Of a stretch of DNA of 64,000 nt, positions 63,323 through 64,000 are shown piece after piece. The stretch lies in contig CP119326.1 of the NCBI GenBank assembly GCA_029202665.1, positions 372,001 through 436,000 of the forward strand. Direction: 5' to 3'. The position numbers and the translations under genes were made by a program. The DNA is from Candidatus Brevundimonas colombiensis (GTDB lineage Bacteria; Pseudomonadota; Alphaproteobacteria; Caulobacterales; Caulobacteraceae). Below the pieces are notes generated by a model, which saw only the letters and a program-made list of their open reading frames with translations, had not been told where the DNA came from and ran no database searches. The first letter of the stretch is position 1; each line of letters begins with the position of its first letter.

Positions 63323-63712
63323 ATGACGGACTATCCGCGCCTCAGCACGATCAAGACCGGCCTGGCCTGCCGCTGCCCCCGCTGCGGCAAGGGCGCCCTG
63401 TTCAAGGGCTATCTGACCCTGCGCGAGGCCTGCGAGGACTGCGGGCTCAGCTACAGCTTCGCCGACCCGGCGGACGGCCCGGCCTTCTTCGTCATGACGG
63501 CGGTCGGGGTGGTGGGCATGATCCTGCTGATGATCTTCGACTTCACCGTCCATCCGCCGATCTGGGTTCACGGGGTGGTCACCCTGCCCATCCTGATCGG
63601 CCTGTGCTTGGGCTGCCTGCGCCCCTTCAAGGCCTGGCTGGTCGCCGAACAATATATCCACAAGGCCGCCCCGCCCGAGTTCTCCTCCAACGGCAAACAC
63701 GGGCCGTTCTAA
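63323..63712 (+). CDS. DUF983 family membrane protein
   Basis: A 129-residue protein with two zinc-ribbon-like pairs (CRCPRCGKG, CEDCGL) followed by two membrane helices (FVMTAVGVVGMILLMIFDF, VVTLPILIGLCLGCL). DUF983 proteins are widespread in alphaproteobacteria, often near cytochrome oxidase genes, and of unknown function. It diverges from the AMIN-like/TPR gene. Confidence 0.88.
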   Translation: MTDYPRLSTIKTGLACRCPRCGKGALFKGYLTLREACEDCGLSYSFADPADGPAFFVMTAVGVVGMILLMIFDFTVHPPIWVHGVVTLPILIGLCLGCLRPFKAWLVAEQYIHKAAPPEFSSNGKHGPF

Positions 63713-63720
63713 TCCCAGAT

Positions 63721-63795
63721 GTCGTCCTTCCGGGCCGCGCATCGCGCGGAACCCGGACCCCTTGCGGGTTCGTCCTTCGGACGCCCCGGAATGAC
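63721..63795. repeat. Palindromic element (ATTCCGGGG family)
   Basis: It ends with CCCCGGAATGAC like the elements at 31719 and 56497. The left end GTCGTCCTTCCGGG is a degenerate partner, with CGCGCATCGCGCG and GGACCCCTTGCGGG inside. It lies between convergent genes. Confidence 0.6.
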
Positions 63796-63806
63796 GGTGT
63801 ATCGGG

Positions 63807-64000
63807 TCAGGCCTCCACCACCGTCAGCTCGGGCCATCGCGCCCGCGCATTCTCGATCACCTTGGTCCAGCTCCTGGCCACCGGCCGGTTCGGATTGGGC
63901 CGGATGGTCATGGAGAAGACGTCCTCCAGCCCGAACGGCGCGGCGACGGTGAGTGTATCGTCCGCCTCCAGCCGCACCCCGACCGCGAAGGTCGGCGCCA
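63807..64000 (-). CDS. Nucleotidyltransferase family protein (DUF925 type), 5' end outside the window
   Basis: The last 64 codons of a minus-strand gene are visible: APTFAVGVRLEADDTLTVAA, then PFGLEDVFSMTIRPNPN and a final RARWPELTVVEA. The APFGL-D-FxMxxRPN pattern is that of the DUF925/COG3575 nucleotidyltransferase-like proteins. Nothing can be said of the catalytic half. Confidence 0.75.
   Translation of the reverse strand, partial: APTFAVGVRLEADDTLTVAAPFGLEDVFSMTIRPNPNRPVARSWTKVIENARARWPELTVVEA

Overview
The window is a GC-rich, gene-dense chromosomal segment of an alphaproteobacterium, most likely Caulobacterales and probably Brevundimonas-like. This is inferred from codon and GC style, the gene neighbourhoods (fliE-flgC-flgB divergent from fliO-fliP; an Hsp20-DUF1150 pair; lptC-lptA-lptB-rpoN-hpf-ptsN), CtrA-like TTAA-N7-TTAA sites, and dispersed intergenic palindromes. 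There is no prophage, insertion sequence with a transposase, CRISPR array or rRNA operon. Nearly all of it is core metabolism.

Layout. 1-3.6 kb: aa3 cytochrome oxidase (ctaC, ctaD, ctaB) on the minus strand. 3.8-5.6 kb: a PadR-DUF1700-DUF2807 operon. 5.8-19.2 kb: ubiA, a DUF3298 lipoprotein, an alpha/beta hydrolase, an XRE/membrane-protein pair, a desaturase and methyltransferase, a PfpI protein, a YpfJ-type metallopeptidase, pgm, a TSUP permease, an aspartic protease, thrC and a CsbD-like protein. 19.7-25.3 kb: the homoserine branch point. A minus-strand operon (aspartokinase-homoserine dehydrogenase fusion, then thrB) lies back to back with a plus-strand operon (metX-metB). 25.4-34.8 kb: tRNA-Glu, galE, a glycosyltransferase-like gene, carA, a GH3 beta-glucosidase, a broken ZIP transporter, proB-proA and an orphan AbrB-type antitoxin. 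35-45.1 kb: PQQ glucose dehydrogenase, gltD-gltB and an ammonium transporter. 45.3-53.7 kb: Hsp20, DUF1150, ptsN, hpf, rpoN, lptB-lptA-lptC, an RNase D-like exonuclease and oleate hydratase. 53.9-57.3 kb: tRNA-Leu and a small polysaccharide cluster (WecG/TagA glycosyltransferase, FAD protein, Wza-like export protein). 57.3-63.8 kb: flagellar genes, HU, a large AMIN-like/TPR protein, DUF983, and the end of a nucleotidyltransferase gene.

The most notable region is 22.4-23.1 kb. On the minus strand, upstream of the aspartokinase-homoserine dehydrogenase fusion, I read a complete transcription attenuator. It has a short leader peptide with 8 Thr and 3 Ile codons, an 8-nt antiterminator arm over its last codons, and an intrinsic terminator whose 5' arm is the exact complement of that arm. 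The layout matches enterobacterial thrL-thrA, but the enzyme has no ACT regulatory domain. On the plus strand of the same intergenic region a SAM-I (S-box) riboswitch precedes metX-metB. The two branches leaving homoserine thus appear to be set by two different RNA switches in opposite directions.

A second theme is more than a dozen short palindromic elements (roughly 65-165 bp, often with terminal inverted repeats) between genes. One lies between fliO and fliP in a frame that stays open into fliP, one truncates the ZIP gene, and one separates gltD from gltB.
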